The notes: generated from the sequence alone by a model not told the origin. 64,000 nucleotides of DNA from CALRQJ02 sp943370285 (GCA_943370285.1 CALRQJ020000003.1:62001-126000); one strand, 5' to 3'. Shown: positions 9,572 through 18,196, numbered from the stretch's first letter. Translations and numbers: made by a program.

Positions 9572-9692
9572 CCCCATTTAACCAACAAGATAGCGGCTGA
9601 TTTAACAAAGACTTTTGATTAATACCTTTAATTTGCCGCACTTATCACTAGACCACTGCCGCTTAACTGGCAGGGATAAAGGAAACCAACAA

Positions 9693-12440
9693 ATGCAGAC
9701 AGGGATGCCGAAATTGTATAAACCGTTTTTACTGATATTAATTGCAGGCAGTTTTGCCTTTAACGGTTTTGCTCAAGAAACTGAACCAGCCGATACCACA
9801 CAGCCAACTTCAGTAGACGTTAATTTGGAGAATTTGTTCACTCAAAAAGTGCCCAAAAAATATAAAATTGCCGGTATTGCTGTAACAGGTAATCGTTTTT
9901 TCGACGAGGCGCTATTAATATCTATTTGTAATGTGAGTATTGGCGATGAAGTCATTATTCCAGGCGGCGATTTGTTTTCTCGTATCATCAACAACCTTTG
10001 GAAACAGAATTATTTTAGTGACGCACAGGTTTTTGTAACACAATTAGTAAAAGATAGTATTTGGATTGAAGTGAATGTTACCGAAAGGCCAAGGCTTTCT
10101 AATTTCAATTTTAAAGGTATACGAAAAGGCGAAGCAGAAGATTTAACCGGTAAAGTAGGATTGGTTAGAGGTAGAATTATTACCGAAAACATGAAGCGTT
10201 CTGCCACAGAAGTAATTCAAAAATTCTATGCAGATAAGGGTTATCGTAAAGTTGATGTTAACATCATTCAAACAAAAGATACATTAATCGACAATTCACT
10301 TAACCTCACTTTTTATATTGACAAAGGCGGGAAAGTAAAAATTAGCGATGTCAATTTTGTCAACAATACCATTCCTGATAACAAGCTGAAAAAGCAATTA
10401 AAAGGAACAAAAGAAATGACAAGATTAAGCTTGTATCCGCCTAAAAAGCAAGCAGGCTTAGGCGATGACAAGCGAATAGCATTTAGCGATTACCTTAAGC
10501 ACAAAGGCTTTTTATCGTTCAGTCAAACCAAAGAATTTTTAGATCCTTATGTTAGGCTGAAATTATTCTCTTCGGCTAAGTTCAATGAAAAGAAATACGA
10601 AGAAGATAAGGAATCTATTTTGAGTTATTACAATGCACAAGGTTTTAGAGATGCTCAGATTGAAAAAGATACCCAATACTATAATTCAAATGGCAACCTA
10701 AATATTGACGTAAAAGTAAATGAAGGTCGCCGTTACTATTTCGGTAATATTAGTTGGAGAGGTAATACCAAATATTCTGATAGTGTGCTAACGGCCATAC
10801 TGGGTATTGAAAAAGGAGATATTTACAATGTAGAAACCTTAAATAAAAAATTAGGCAAATCATCTACGCCTGAAGGAGGTGATATCAGCGGATTATATAT
10901 GGATGATGGTTATCTATTCTTCCGTACAGATCCAGTAGAAACTGCCGTTTACAACGATACTATCGATTACGAAATTAGAGTAATCGAAGGGCCGCAAGCT
11001 ACTATCAAAAACATTCGTATTACCGGTAACGATAAAACGAAAGAGCATGTAATTCGCCGTGAGCTAAGAACCATTCCCGGTGAGAAATTTAGCCGTGCAG
11101 ATTTAATTCGTTCACAGCGTGAAATAGCCAGTTTAAACTATTTCAATCAAGAGAAAATTGGCATCAACCCCATTCCAAATCCCGATGATGGAACAGTAGA
11201 TATCAACTATAGTTTAGAAGAGAAAAGTAGTGACCAATTAGAATTGAGTGCCGGTTGGGGCGGCGGGATTGGTTTGACCGGTACATTGGGTGTTACCTTC
11301 AATAACTTCTCTGCTAAAAACATCTGGAAAAAATCAGCTTGGGATCCATTACCCACCGGCGATGGTCAAAAACTGAGCCTAAGGGTACAGAGTAACGGTA
11401 GAGCGTTTCGTTCTTACAACTTCTCTTTTACCGAACCTTGGTTAGGTGGCAAGCGTCGTAATTCATTTACCGTAAGTGTGTACGATACTAAGTTTTCTAA
11501 CGCTTTCGACCCACTAACCGGTAGGTTTAGCACTTCTGCAGCCAATGCATCGTACATTAGAACAACCGGTTTTGGTTTAAGCTTAGGTAAACAACTAAAA
11601 TGGCCCGATGACTTTTTCAGCTTAGTATATTCTCTTAACTATACCCGCTATAAGTTAAAAGAATACCAAATTTTCCCCGGCTTTACCAATGGTATTTCAA
11701 ATAATATCAGTTTAAAAATTGCTTTACAGCGTTCATCTGTAAACCAGCCTATTTTCCCAACAAGCGGTTCTACTTTCTTGTTGAGTGGTGCATTTACGCC
11801 TCCTTATTCTTTAATCGACAAGAGTATCGAAACCAAGGCCAATCCATATAAATTGATTGAGTTTCACAAGTGGCGTTTTACCGGCGAATGGTATGTGCCT
11901 TTGGGCCGCCCTGCAGGTGCAGAACGTAACAAACAATTTGTGATTAAAACAGCTGCTAAGTTTGGATATATTGGTAGATACAATAACAATCTAGAAATCT
12001 CTCCGTTTGAACGTTTTCAGGTGGGTGATGCCGGTTTAAGTAACAACTTTGCTTTGTTGGGTTATGATATTATTGCACACCGTGGTTATCCGGTGTATGA
12101 AACATCAAATCCAAGGGTAAACCCCGATCAACAAGGAGCTCAAAACTTTTTTACCATTTTTAACAAATACACAGTTGAGTTGCGCTATCCATTCAGCTTA
12201 AATCCAAGTAGTACCATATTTGCATTAGGTTTCTTTGAGGCTGCCAATGGTTGGTATAGTACCAAAGAATATAATCCATTTAAGTTAAGACGCTCTGCCG
12301 GATTGGGTATGCGGTTCTATTTACCCATGTTTGGTTTGTTAGGTTTTGATTATGGCATAGGATTGGATAGGTATACACCAAACAGCCGGTTGAAGGATGC
12401 AGCAAGGTTTACCTTTATGCTAGGCTTCGAACCGGAATAA
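9693..12440 (+). CDS. bamA: Outer-membrane protein assembly factor BamA
   Basis: Core of the machine that inserts beta-barrel proteins in the outer membrane. ATG 9693 is chosen because it gives a normal signal peptide (PFLLILIAGSFAFNGFAQ). An in-frame TTG at 9615 would add 26 residues without signal character, and ATG 9705 is also possible. Periplasmic POTRA repeats span roughly residues 60-460, with ITGNDKTKEHVIRRELRT as a typical last repeat. The C-terminal 16-strand barrel begins near LELSAGWGGG and ends in FTFMLGFEPE. About 915 residues is in range. Placed between uppS and the Skp-like chaperones, as expected. Confidence 0.94.
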   Translation: MQTGMPKLYKPFLLILIAGSFAFNGFAQETEPADTTQPTSVDVNLENLFTQKVPKKYKIAGIAVTGNRFFDEALLISICNVSIGDEVIIPGGDLFSRIINNLWKQNYFSDAQVFVTQLVKDSIWIEVNVTERPRLSNFNFKGIRKGEAEDLTGKVGLVRGRIITENMKRSATEVIQKFYADKGYRKVDVNIIQTKDTLIDNSLNLTFYIDKGGKVKISDVNFVNNTIPDNKLKKQLKGTKEMTRLSLYPPKKQAGLGDDKRIAFSDYLKHKGFLSFSQTKEFLDPYVRLKLFSSAKFNEKKYEEDKESILSYYNAQGFRDAQIEKDTQYYNSNGNLNIDVKVNEGRRYYFGNISWRGNTKYSDSVLTAILGIEKGDIYNVETLNKKLGKSSTPEGGDISGLYMDDGYLFFRTDPVETAVYNDTIDYEIRVIEGPQATIKNIRITGNDKTKEHVIRRELRTIPGEKFSRADLIRSQREIASLNYFNQEKIGINPIPNPDDGTVDINYSLEEKSSDQLELSAGWGGGIGLTGTLGVTFNNFSAKNIWKKSAWDPLPTGDGQKLSLRVQSNGRAFRSYNFSFTEPWLGGKRRNSFTVSVYDTKFSNAFDPLTGRFSTSAANASYIRTTGFGLSLGKQLKWPDDFFSLVYSLNYTRYKLKEYQIFPGFTNGISNNISLKIALQRSSVNQPIFPTSGSTFLLSGAFTPPYSLIDKSIETKANPYKLIEFHKWRFTGEWYVPLGRPAGAERNKQFVIKTAAKFGYIGRYNNNLEISPFERFQVGDAGLSNNFALLGYDIIAHRGYPVYETSNPRVNPDQQGAQNFFTIFNKYTVELRYPFSLNPSSTIFALGFFEAANGWYSTKEYNPFKLRRSAGLGMRFYLPMFGLLGFDYGIGLDRYTPNSRLKDAARFTFMLGFEPE

Positions 12441-12463
12441 TCAACACTTAAAAATTTGTAGGT

Positions 12464-12976
12464 ATGAAAAAAATCTTACTCATTGCACTTTGTTGCTGGC
12501 TTTCAGTATCAGCTGTACAAGCACAGCGTTATGCGGTAATCGATACCAAATACATTCTGGATAAAATGCCGGAATACAAAGACGCCGAAAAAAAATTGAA
12601 AGACCTTGGCGATCAATGGCAAAAAGACATTGACAATAAGCAGACAGAATTAGACCGCATGTACAAAAACTTTGATGCTGAACAATACATGCTTAGCGAT
12701 GAGTTAAAGAAAAAAAGAGAAGATGAATTGTTCAATAAAGAAAAGGAAATAAGAGACTTACAGAAAAAGCGTTTCGGCTACGAAGGCGACTTGTTTAAAG
12801 AAAGACAAAAGCTGGTAAAGCCTATACAGGACAAGATTTACAATGCCGTTCAAAAAATGGCAGTAAACCGTGGGTACGATTTTGTACTCGATAAAAGTGA
12901 AGGAATTACCGTTATATTTGCCGACCCCAAATTAGACAAAAGCGAAGATTTGCTTAAAGATTTGGGCATTAAATAG
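12464..12976 (+). CDS. OmpH/Skp-family periplasmic chaperone (first copy)
   Basis: Periplasmic holdase that escorts unfolded outer-membrane proteins to BamA. The 170-residue protein has a signal peptide ending VQAQ. The Skp core starts RYAVIDTKYILDKMPEYKDA and continues in a long charged coiled coil (residues ~40-120). The C-terminal half returns to the trimerisation sheet (YDFVLDKSEGITVIFADP). It starts 23 bp after bamA and is followed 39 bp later by a second copy, an arrangement frequent in Bacteroidota. Confidence 0.9.
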   Translation: MKKILLIALCCWLSVSAVQAQRYAVIDTKYILDKMPEYKDAEKKLKDLGDQWQKDIDNKQTELDRMYKNFDAEQYMLSDELKKKREDELFNKEKEIRDLQKKRFGYEGDLFKERQKLVKPIQDKIYNAVQKMAVNRGYDFVLDKSEGITVIFADPKLDKSEDLLKDLGIK

Positions 12977-13015
12977 AATTTAAAAACCAACAACCACAAC
13001 CACAAAAAAAGTACA

Positions 13016-13618
13016 ATGAAGAAGTTTTTATTTGTTTTGCTGGCAGTAGCAGGTAGCGTAGTGGCAGCACAGGCACAGCAGTTTAAAGTAGGTGTATTTG
13101 ATATCGATATCATGGTGCAAGCTATGCCCGGTTACGATAAAGTAGACAGCATGGTGCAAGTGTATGAAAGAGATTCACTGCAAGGCGAGTACGATTATAA
13201 TGTAAGAGAGTACAATCGTTTAGATAGTACGTACAAGGCTGACTCGGCTGCTAAAGCACCGGCAAGTGTATTGAATTTCATCAAAACCGATCGTTCTAGA
13301 ATTGCTACTCAGATTGTTTACTGGCAGCAGATTGCACAGCAAAAGACCGAAGGCAAAAGACAAGAATTGGCCGGTCCGTTATACGAAAAAGTATTAACCG
13401 CTTACAGCAATGTACTAAAGGCTAAAAACTACAACTTGGTACTTAAGCCTGGCAGTTATGAGTTAGGTAGTAAAGTAGATAATATATTTGAATTGGTAGG
13501 TAAAGAGTTGAAGATTGAATTACCTGCTCAATTGCGTAGCCAAGGTGCTCCTGCAGAAGAAGAGCCTGCTAAGCCAAAACCAGCAGCCGGTAACAAACCA
13601 GCTCCTAAGAAGAATTAA
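13016..13618 (+). CDS. OmpH/Skp-family periplasmic chaperone (second copy)
   Basis: Second Skp-like chaperone, 200 residues. The signal peptide ends AAQAQ, then the core starts FKVGVFDIDIMVQAMPGYDK. The coiled-coil middle is followed by YNLVLKPGSYELG. Unlike the first copy it has a low-complexity Pro/Ala/Lys tail (from APAEEEPAKPKP to the end). An intrinsic terminator follows 28 bp after the stop, closing the uppS-bamA-ompH-ompH unit. Confidence 0.88.
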   Translation: MKKFLFVLLAVAGSVVAAQAQQFKVGVFDIDIMVQAMPGYDKVDSMVQVYERDSLQGEYDYNVREYNRLDSTYKADSAAKAPASVLNFIKTDRSRIATQIVYWQQIAQQKTEGKRQELAGPLYEKVLTAYSNVLKAKNYNLVLKPGSYELGSKVDNIFELVGKELKIELPAQLRSQGAPAEEEPAKPKPAAGNKPAPKKN

Positions 13619-13633
13619 TTTTTCAAGGATAAT

Positions 13634-13641
13634 TATATTTG
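13634..13641 (+). promoter_or_regulatory. Candidate upstream -7 box for murI
   Basis: TATATTTG matches TAnnTTTG exactly and lies 44 bp before the murI ATG, just upstream of the terminator hairpin at 13646. If used, the murI transcript would carry that hairpin in its leader. The alternative box at 13674-13681 overlaps the terminator T-tract. Confidence 0.35.
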
Positions 13642-13645
13642 AAGT

Positions 13646-13680
13646 CATCCCGCTGCATAAACAGCGGGATGCTTATTTTT
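13646..13680 (+). terminator. Intrinsic terminator after ompH2
   Basis: CATCCCGCTG (13646-13655) pairs perfectly with CAGCGGGATG (13662-13671) across a 6-nt loop. CTTATTTTT follows. The T-tract overlaps a second TAnnTTTG box, TATTTTTG at 13674-13681, only 3 bp before the murI ATG. Confidence 0.8.
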
Positions 13681-13684
13681 GAGC

Positions 13685-14509
13685 ATGGCCGATAAAGGAG
13701 CAATTGGTGTTTTTGATAGTGGTTACGGTGGTTTAACTGTATTAAAAGAAATTGTACAGCAACTACCTGATTACGATTATATATACCTTGGCGATAATGC
13801 CCGAACCCCATATGGTAACCGATCTTTCGATACGGTTTATCGTTATACTTTAGACTGTGTAAAATGGTTTTTTAAGCAAGGCTGCCCGTTAGTGATTTTG
13901 GCTTGTAATACTGCATCGGCAAAGGCTTTGCGTACCATTCAGCAACAAGATTTACCAAATTTAGATGCTACAAAAAGAGTTCTAGGCGTTATACGACCAA
14001 CCACCGAAATCATTGGACAGTTTTCTCAAACCCGACATATTGGTATTCTAGCAACAAATGGCACTGTAGCGTCTCAATCTTATCCAATAGAGTTAGCTAA
14101 GTTTTTTCCCGATATTACCGTACATCAACAAGCTTGCCCTATGTGGGTGCCATTAATTGAAAACAACGATTATTTGAATGCCGGCGCCGATTATTTTACG
14201 CAGAAATACATACAGCAATTGATGGCACAAAGTGCCGATATAGATACGGTGTTGTTGGCTTGTACCCATTATCCGCTGTTGAAAGAAAGAATTCAGCATT
14301 TTTTGCCCAAGGGCATTCAACTACTTTCTCAAGGCGAAATTGTAGCCAAAAGCTTAAGCCAGTATTTACAACGGCATGTAGCCATGGAACAAAGGCTTTC
14401 TAAAACCGGCTCTACACAGTTTTTTACTACTGATGATGCAGCAGATTTTGATTATCATGCTGCCATTTTCTATGGTAAAGCGGTAAAATCGGCTCAAATA
14501 AGCGTATAA
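13685..14509 (+). CDS. murI: Glutamate racemase
   Basis: Converts L-Glu to D-Glu for peptidoglycan. The N-terminus AIGVFDSGYGGLTVLKEI is diagnostic. YLGDNARTPYG and the two catalytic cysteines in LACNTASAKA (Cys74) and LLACTHYPLL are present. ATG 13685 is preferred; an in-frame TTG at 13679 adds only two residues and lies within the terminator T-tract. Length 274 aa is normal. Transcription is probably separate from the upstream ompH genes because of the terminator. Confidence 0.94.
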   Translation: MADKGAIGVFDSGYGGLTVLKEIVQQLPDYDYIYLGDNARTPYGNRSFDTVYRYTLDCVKWFFKQGCPLVILACNTASAKALRTIQQQDLPNLDATKRVLGVIRPTTEIIGQFSQTRHIGILATNGTVASQSYPIELAKFFPDITVHQQACPMWVPLIENNDYLNAGADYFTQKYIQQLMAQSADIDTVLLACTHYPLLKERIQHFLPKGIQLLSQGEIVAKSLSQYLQRHVAMEQRLSKTGSTQFFTTDDAADFDYHAAIFYGKAVKSAQISV

Positions 14510-14564
14510 ATACAGTTTTTTAAGAAATTTTACATCGATACTTCCATTTTTAAGCCATAGCCCT

Positions 14565-14572
14565 TACCTTTG
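14565..14572 (+). promoter_or_regulatory. Promoter -7 box upstream of rpmH
   Basis: TACCTTTG fits TAnnTTTG exactly and lies 82 bp before the rpmH ATG, leaving a leader of about 75 nt. No strong -33 element was identified. Confidence 0.4.
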
Positions 14573-14654
14573 CCGACCTTTCACATGGCTGCAGTATGGT
14601 GACTGCTCCTCTTGAAATGAAATTTTATAACCGGGTTAGTTAAAAAAAGTATTT

Positions 14655-14810
14655 ATGAAACGTACATTCCAACCGCACACGAAACGCCGTAAAACTGTTC
14701 ACGGTTTCCGTAAGCGTATGCAAACAGCCAATGGCCGTAAGGTTTTAGCAAGCCGCAGGGCGAAAGGTCGTAAGAAACTTACTGTTTCTGACGAAAGCAG
14801 ATTAAAGTAA
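14655..14810 (+). CDS. rpmH: 50S ribosomal protein L34
   Basis: Small basic large-subunit ribosomal protein. The 51-residue translation begins MKRTFQPHTKRRKTVHGFRK, the standard L34 N-terminus, and continues RMQTANGRKVLASRRAKGRK, also canonical. The C-terminus KLTVSDESRLK is normal. It precedes rnpA and yidD in the conserved rpmH-rnpA-yidD order. A strong intrinsic terminator lies 36 bp after the stop. Confidence 0.97.
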   Translation: MKRTFQPHTKRRKTVHGFRKRMQTANGRKVLASRRAKGRKKLTVSDESRLK

Positions 14811-14845
14811 TACCAGCCGCTGATTCAGCAGCTTTACCTTTATAT

Positions 14846-14873
14846 AGTCCTGCCCAAAAGGCAGGACTTTTTT
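14846..14873 (+). terminator. Intrinsic terminator between rpmH and rnpA
   Basis: AGTCCTGCC (14846-14854) pairs with GGCAGGACT (14860-14868) across loop CAAAA, followed by Ts. The T-run leads directly into the TAGTTTTG box proposed for rnpA. Confidence 0.85.
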
Positions 14874-14880
14874 AGTTTTG
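14873..14880 (+). promoter_or_regulatory. Promoter -7 box for rnpA-yidD
   Basis: TAGTTTTG matches TAnnTTTG and starts at the end of the rpmH terminator. It lies only 7 bp before the TTG start of rnpA, implying a leaderless message. Confidence 0.45.
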
Positions 14881-14887
14881 TTTTATA

Positions 14888-15301
14888 TTGATCAATAGAC
14901 CCACATATCGTTTAGGCAAAAAAAGCCGCATCAAAAGCCGAAAGTTAACGGATGCTTTATTTGCTTCAGGTAAATCGGCAGCGGTATTTCCGTTGCGGGC
15001 TGTTTATCAATTGGCAGATGGCAACGGTAATTTGAAAGCAGGGTTTAGTGTAAGTAAACGTAATTTTAAAGCAGCAACAAAACGTAATCGGATTAAGCGA
15101 TTAATGAGAGAAGCTTATCGTTTGCAAAAACCTATACTTGAAAATGTATTGCAGGAACAACAGAAAACGATGCAAGTGTTTTTCTTATTTACTGCGAAAG
15201 AATTGCCTGATTATAAAATGGTATTTGAAAAGATGAAATTACTGTTACAAAAGATTATGCCTACAAAAGCACTCATATCGCCTGAAAATTTTAATTCTTG
15301 A
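14888..15301 (+). CDS. rnpA: Ribonuclease P protein component
   Basis: Protein subunit of RNase P, which trims tRNA 5' leaders. The N-terminus YRLGKKSRIKSRKLTDALF and the RNR signature SKRNFKAATKRNRIKRLMRE (residues ~56-75) are diagnostic. Length 137 aa is normal. No ATG is available in frame near the conserved N-terminus, so TTG 14888 is chosen. The stop overlaps the TTG start of yidD by 4 bp (TTGA). Confidence 0.9.
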   Translation: MINRPTYRLGKKSRIKSRKLTDALFASGKSAAVFPLRAVYQLADGNGNLKAGFSVSKRNFKAATKRNRIKRLMREAYRLQKPILENVLQEQQKTMQVFFLFTAKELPDYKMVFEKMKLLLQKIMPTKALISPENFNS

Positions 15302-15528
15302 AACTGCTACTTCAAATATTAGCTTGGCCATTTATTATATTGATAAAAATTTATCAATATGTAATATCACCTGCTATTGGCCCTAAGTGCAGATTTACAC
15401 CTACCTGTTCTCAATACACTATTGAAGCATTGCAAAAACATGGCATATTTAAAGGAGGATGGTTGTCAATAAAACGCATCGGTAGTTGCCACCCGGGTGG
15501 TAGAAGCGGTTATGATCCTGTACCTTAA
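15298..15528 (+). CDS. yidD: Membrane protein insertion efficiency factor YidD
   Basis: Small peripheral membrane protein that assists YidC insertion. The family signature is complete: ISPAIGPKCRFTPTCSQYTI and KGGWLSIKRIGSCHPGG, ending GYDPVP. Length 76 aa is normal. The TTG start at 15298 overlaps the rnpA stop by 4 bp, indicating translational coupling. No yidC follows here, so the usual cluster is split. Confidence 0.94.
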   Translation: MKLLLQILAWPFIILIKIYQYVISPAIGPKCRFTPTCSQYTIEALQKHGIFKGGWLSIKRIGSCHPGGRSGYDPVP

Positions 15529-15590
15529 TTTTTGCTACAACAAAAAACCAAGGCTGCACCAATGTCGTAAGTGATATAAAATCATTTACT

Positions 15591-16043
15591 ATGAAAAATT
15601 TATTATTATGTAGTGCATTGTTGGTAACCTTATTTACGGCATGTAAAAAAGACAATGAAATGGTAACCACTAAAATGGTCAAAACAAATGTAGCCATTAG
15701 CGGAATGCAAGAAACACCTGCTGTAACTACCGCTGCAACAGGTACTATGGATTATGATTATGACAAAGCCACTAAAATGTTTCATTACACCATCAGGTGG
15801 AATGGATTGAGCGGTGCCCCTACCGGCATGCATATTCATGGCCCTGCTGCAAGAGGTGTAAACAGTGGTGTGTTAGCAGGTATTAGTGGTTTTGCTGCTG
15901 CTGCAAGCGGTACATATAGCGGCATGGTAACTATTGACAATGTTACTTTGAAAGAAACTGATTTATTAGCAGGTACTTGGTATGTAAATATACATACTGC
16001 CGCTAATGCAGGCGGAGAAATTAGAGGACAAATCGAATTTTAA
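15591..16043 (+). CDS. CHRD-domain lipoprotein
   Basis: Secreted lipoprotein of 150 residues. The signal sequence ends in lipobox FTAC followed by KKDNEM. The remainder matches a CHRD fold: opening MQETPAVTTAATGTMDYDYD, then GAPTGMHIHGPAARG and the C-terminal WYVNIHTAANAGGEIRGQI. CHRD domains occur in extracellular proteins of animals and bacteria; the bacterial role is unknown. It ends at a hairpin shared with the convergent gene. Confidence 0.85.
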   Translation: MKNLLLCSALLVTLFTACKKDNEMVTTKMVKTNVAISGMQETPAVTTAATGTMDYDYDKATKMFHYTIRWNGLSGAPTGMHIHGPAARGVNSGVLAGISGFAAAASGTYSGMVTIDNVTLKETDLLAGTWYVNIHTAANAGGEIRGQIEF

Positions 16044-16071
16044 TTGATTATAATCTTTCAACAAAAAAATG

Positions 16072-16096
16072 AAGGCTGCCTTTTTGGGGCAGCCTT
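16072..16096. terminator. Intrinsic terminator between convergent genes
   Basis: AAGGCTGCC (16072-16080) pairs with GGCAGCCTT (16088-16096). It is A-rich on the left and lies between the CHRD gene and the convergent lipoprotein gene. It could serve both strands, although the T-tract on the plus side is short. Confidence 0.65.
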
Positions 16097-16122
16097 TACA
16101 GATTAATAAATATAAATAATTT

Positions 16123-16716
16123 TTAATCCTTTCCGATTAGCATTTTCGATTTTGCTTCAATTTGATCTCTCATTTCACGGTTGGTGTAGAACTTATATAT
16201 TTCAGGTTCTTTGCCATCATCATCTAGTTGTTGTTCTGCTGCAATTTTTCTGAATGGTCCATAAACCCTAGCATTAACATTGGCAGAAATCTTCTGCAAA
16301 TTGCCCGGCAGAATAAAATAATTTTGATTGGCTGTCGATACATTTTTCCCCAAAACCAAATTATTAAGGCTGTCTAGTATGCCCTGCATTTGTTCTTGTG
16401 TAATAATGCCTTTATTATTCAAATCAACACCTAATTTTTGTTTGGCACCAATCACAGTGTCAGATTTGTAATTCAAAATATAATATCCGGTTTCTGTAAC
16501 CGCTACATCTTTTTTATCTCCATCTTTATCTATCGTTATGGCGTTTCCGCTTACGGTTATTTCTTGTTCGGCGTGGCCCGTACCATCTTTAATGGTAATC
16601 AAATTGCCGTTAACGGTAATAGTACCGCGGCTCATCACCAATACTTTTTTCTCTGGTCCGCCACAAGCAGCTAATAGCACAGTGGCAGCAATTGCAATTA
16701 CAGTAGTTTTTATCAT
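16123..16716 (-). CDS. Hypothetical lipoprotein
   Basis: A 197-residue lipoprotein that I do not recognise. The signal ends in lipobox LAAC followed by GGPEKK. Residues ~25-75 look like beta-strands with repeated ITVNGNLITIKDG / ITVSGNAITIDKDG motifs. The C-terminal half is helical and charged. The sodA terminator ends only 18 bp upstream of its ATG, leaving almost no room for a private promoter. Confidence 0.75.
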   Translation of the reverse strand: MIKTTVIAIAATVLLAACGGPEKKVLVMSRGTITVNGNLITIKDGTGHAEQEITVSGNAITIDKDGDKKDVAVTETGYYILNYKSDTVIGAKQKLGVDLNNKGIITQEQMQGILDSLNNLVLGKNVSTANQNYFILPGNLQKISANVNARVYGPFRKIAAEQQLDDDGKEPEIYKFYTNREMRDQIEAKSKMLIGKD

Positions 16717-16726
16717 AATAAAAGTT

Positions 16727-16756
16727 TAAAAAAATCCCGTCTTAAAAAGACGGGAT
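16727..16756 (-). terminator. Intrinsic terminator after sodA
   Basis: ATCCCGTCTT (16734-16743) pairs with AAGACGGGAT (16747-16756) across AAA. Read on the minus strand the stem is followed by seven Ts. It lies 30 bp past the sodA stop and just before the lipoprotein start. Confidence 0.8.
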
Positions 16757-16785
16757 GAAAATACAATTTATTTTAACGTAGTTGA

Positions 16786-17388
16786 TTATGCAGCTGCAAA
16801 ACGCTCTGCTACTTTAGTCCAGTTTACAACATTCCAAAAAGCGGCTAAATAATCTGCACGGCGATTTTGATATTTTAAATAGTATGCATGCTCCCAAACA
16901 TCGGCACCTAAAATAGGTGTACCTTTTACATCGGCCACATCCATTAATGGATTGTCTTGATTTGGTGTAGAACTCACTTCTAACTTACCATCTTTTACAA
17001 TCAACCAAGCCCAACCACTTCCAAAACGAGTCATACCTGCTGCGGCAAATTTTTCTTTAAACACTTCAAAACTTCCAAAAGCGCTATTGATAGCATCGGC
17101 CAATGCACCTGTTGGAGTACCACCGGCATTTGGCGCTAAACTCTCCCAGAAAAAAGTATGATTCCAATGACCGCCACCATTGTTGCGTACAGCTGGTGAA
17201 ATACTACTGGCAGTAGCTACTAAAGCTTCTAATGTTTTGCCTTCGTGTTCGCTACCGGCAATAGCTTTATTCAAATTGTCAACATAGGCTTGGTGATGTT
17301 TGCCATGGTGAATTTGCATAGTAGTGGTGTCGATATGCGGCTCTAATGCATCGTATGCATAAGGTAAAGGTGCTAATGTAAATGACAT
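16786..17388 (-). CDS. sodA: Superoxide dismutase, Mn/Fe family
   Basis: Converts superoxide to H2O2 and O2. The N-terminal metal ligand lies in IHHGKHHQAYVDNLN (His27). The second is in NGGGHWNHTFFWESL, and the Asp/His pair in DVWEHAYYLKYQNRRADYL. The NQDNPL motif carries the Gln typical of Mn-type enzymes, so a Mn or cambialistic enzyme is more likely than Fe-only. Length 200 aa, no signal peptide, so cytoplasmic. Monocistronic with its own terminator. Confidence 0.96.
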   Translation of the reverse strand: MSFTLAPLPYAYDALEPHIDTTTMQIHHGKHHQAYVDNLNKAIAGSEHEGKTLEALVATASSISPAVRNNGGGHWNHTFFWESLAPNAGGTPTGALADAINSAFGSFEVFKEKFAAAGMTRFGSGWAWLIVKDGKLEVSSTPNQDNPLMDVADVKGTPILGADVWEHAYYLKYQNRRADYLAAFWNVVNWTKVAERFAAA

Positions 17389-17491
17389 AATTAAATATTT
17401 TAGTTAAACGTAAAGAGATGGCAAATTTACAAGCAATGCTTCGATTTAAATGAAAGTCTGGAATAACAGTTTCTTAAATCGAAAAGATTAA

Positions 17492-18196
17492 CTATAAATC
17501 GCCTAATTGAGGCCTAAGAATGATATCTTCTACACAAGCTTGTGGTGAAAGATGAGCCGCAGCGTAAATCATTGCTGCAACATCGGCAGCTTCCATAATG
17601 CGTTTAGGGTCAATACCACTACCACTCCAACTATCGGTATATGCTGCACCGGGATATACGGCTGTCACTTTAATATTATAGGCTTTCATTTCTTCTCTCA
17701 AATTCTTACTAAAACCGGCTAATGCAAATTTGCTGATACTGTAACTGCCGCCATTAGCATAAGCTGCTAACGAAGCAATAGAACAAATATTGAAAATATG
17801 CCCACTTTGGCGGCTCATCATTGCAGGTAATAGCTTTCGAGTAAAATGATAGGCGCTATAAAGATTAACATGAATCATTTGTTCTAATATGCCATCCGCC
17901 TCGTTATGAATACTACCCGGTACAAACTGTCCGGCATTGTTTACCACAACATCAGGTGTTCCATGTGTAAGGCACCAATTGGCAAAACTTTCTACTTCGG
18001 TTTGGTTACTCATATCTACTGCTTTAGCTAAAATGGCAGTACGAGGGAAACGGGCTTGCAGTTCTTTGGCAAATGCCTGCAAATCATCGTTGTTTCTAGC
18101 ACAAATAATAATTTGATGGCCTTGTTTATCGCCGCCAAATGCTTCTGCAATGGCACGGCCTAAACCTTTTGATGCTCCGGTAATAATAATTTTCAT
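17492..18196 (-). CDS. Short-chain dehydrogenase/reductase (SDR)
   Basis: NAD(P)-dependent oxidoreductase of the classical SDR family, 234 residues. The cofactor motif is IITGASKGLGRAIAEAFGG at the N-terminus. VVNNAGQF and the catalytic YSISK (Tyr-x-x-x-Lys, preceded by the Ser in ICSIAS) are all present. The substrate cannot be assigned. Related annotations are often sepiapterin-reductase-like or 3-oxoacyl-ACP reductase-like. It is divergent from the HAD gene. Confidence 0.88.
   Translation of the reverse strand: MKIIITGASKGLGRAIAEAFGGDKQGHQIIICARNNDDLQAFAKELQARFPRTAILAKAVDMSNQTEVESFANWCLTHGTPDVVVNNAGQFVPGSIHNEADGILEQMIHVNLYSAYHFTRKLLPAMMSRQSGHIFNICSIASLAAYANGGSYSISKFALAGFSKNLREEMKAYNIKVTAVYPGAAYTDSWSGSGIDPKRIMEAADVAAMIYAAAHLSPQACVEDIILRPQLGDL

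Noticed and set aside
9614..9635. Promoter TTTG ... TAATTTG before bamA
   Set aside because: The spacing is only 11 bp and the -7 box is one base short of TAnnTTTG. bamA is probably transcribed with uppS.
9615..9692. Extended N-terminus of BamA from a TTG codon
   Set aside because: It would place 26 polar residues before the signal peptide. ATG 9693 gives a normal export signal.
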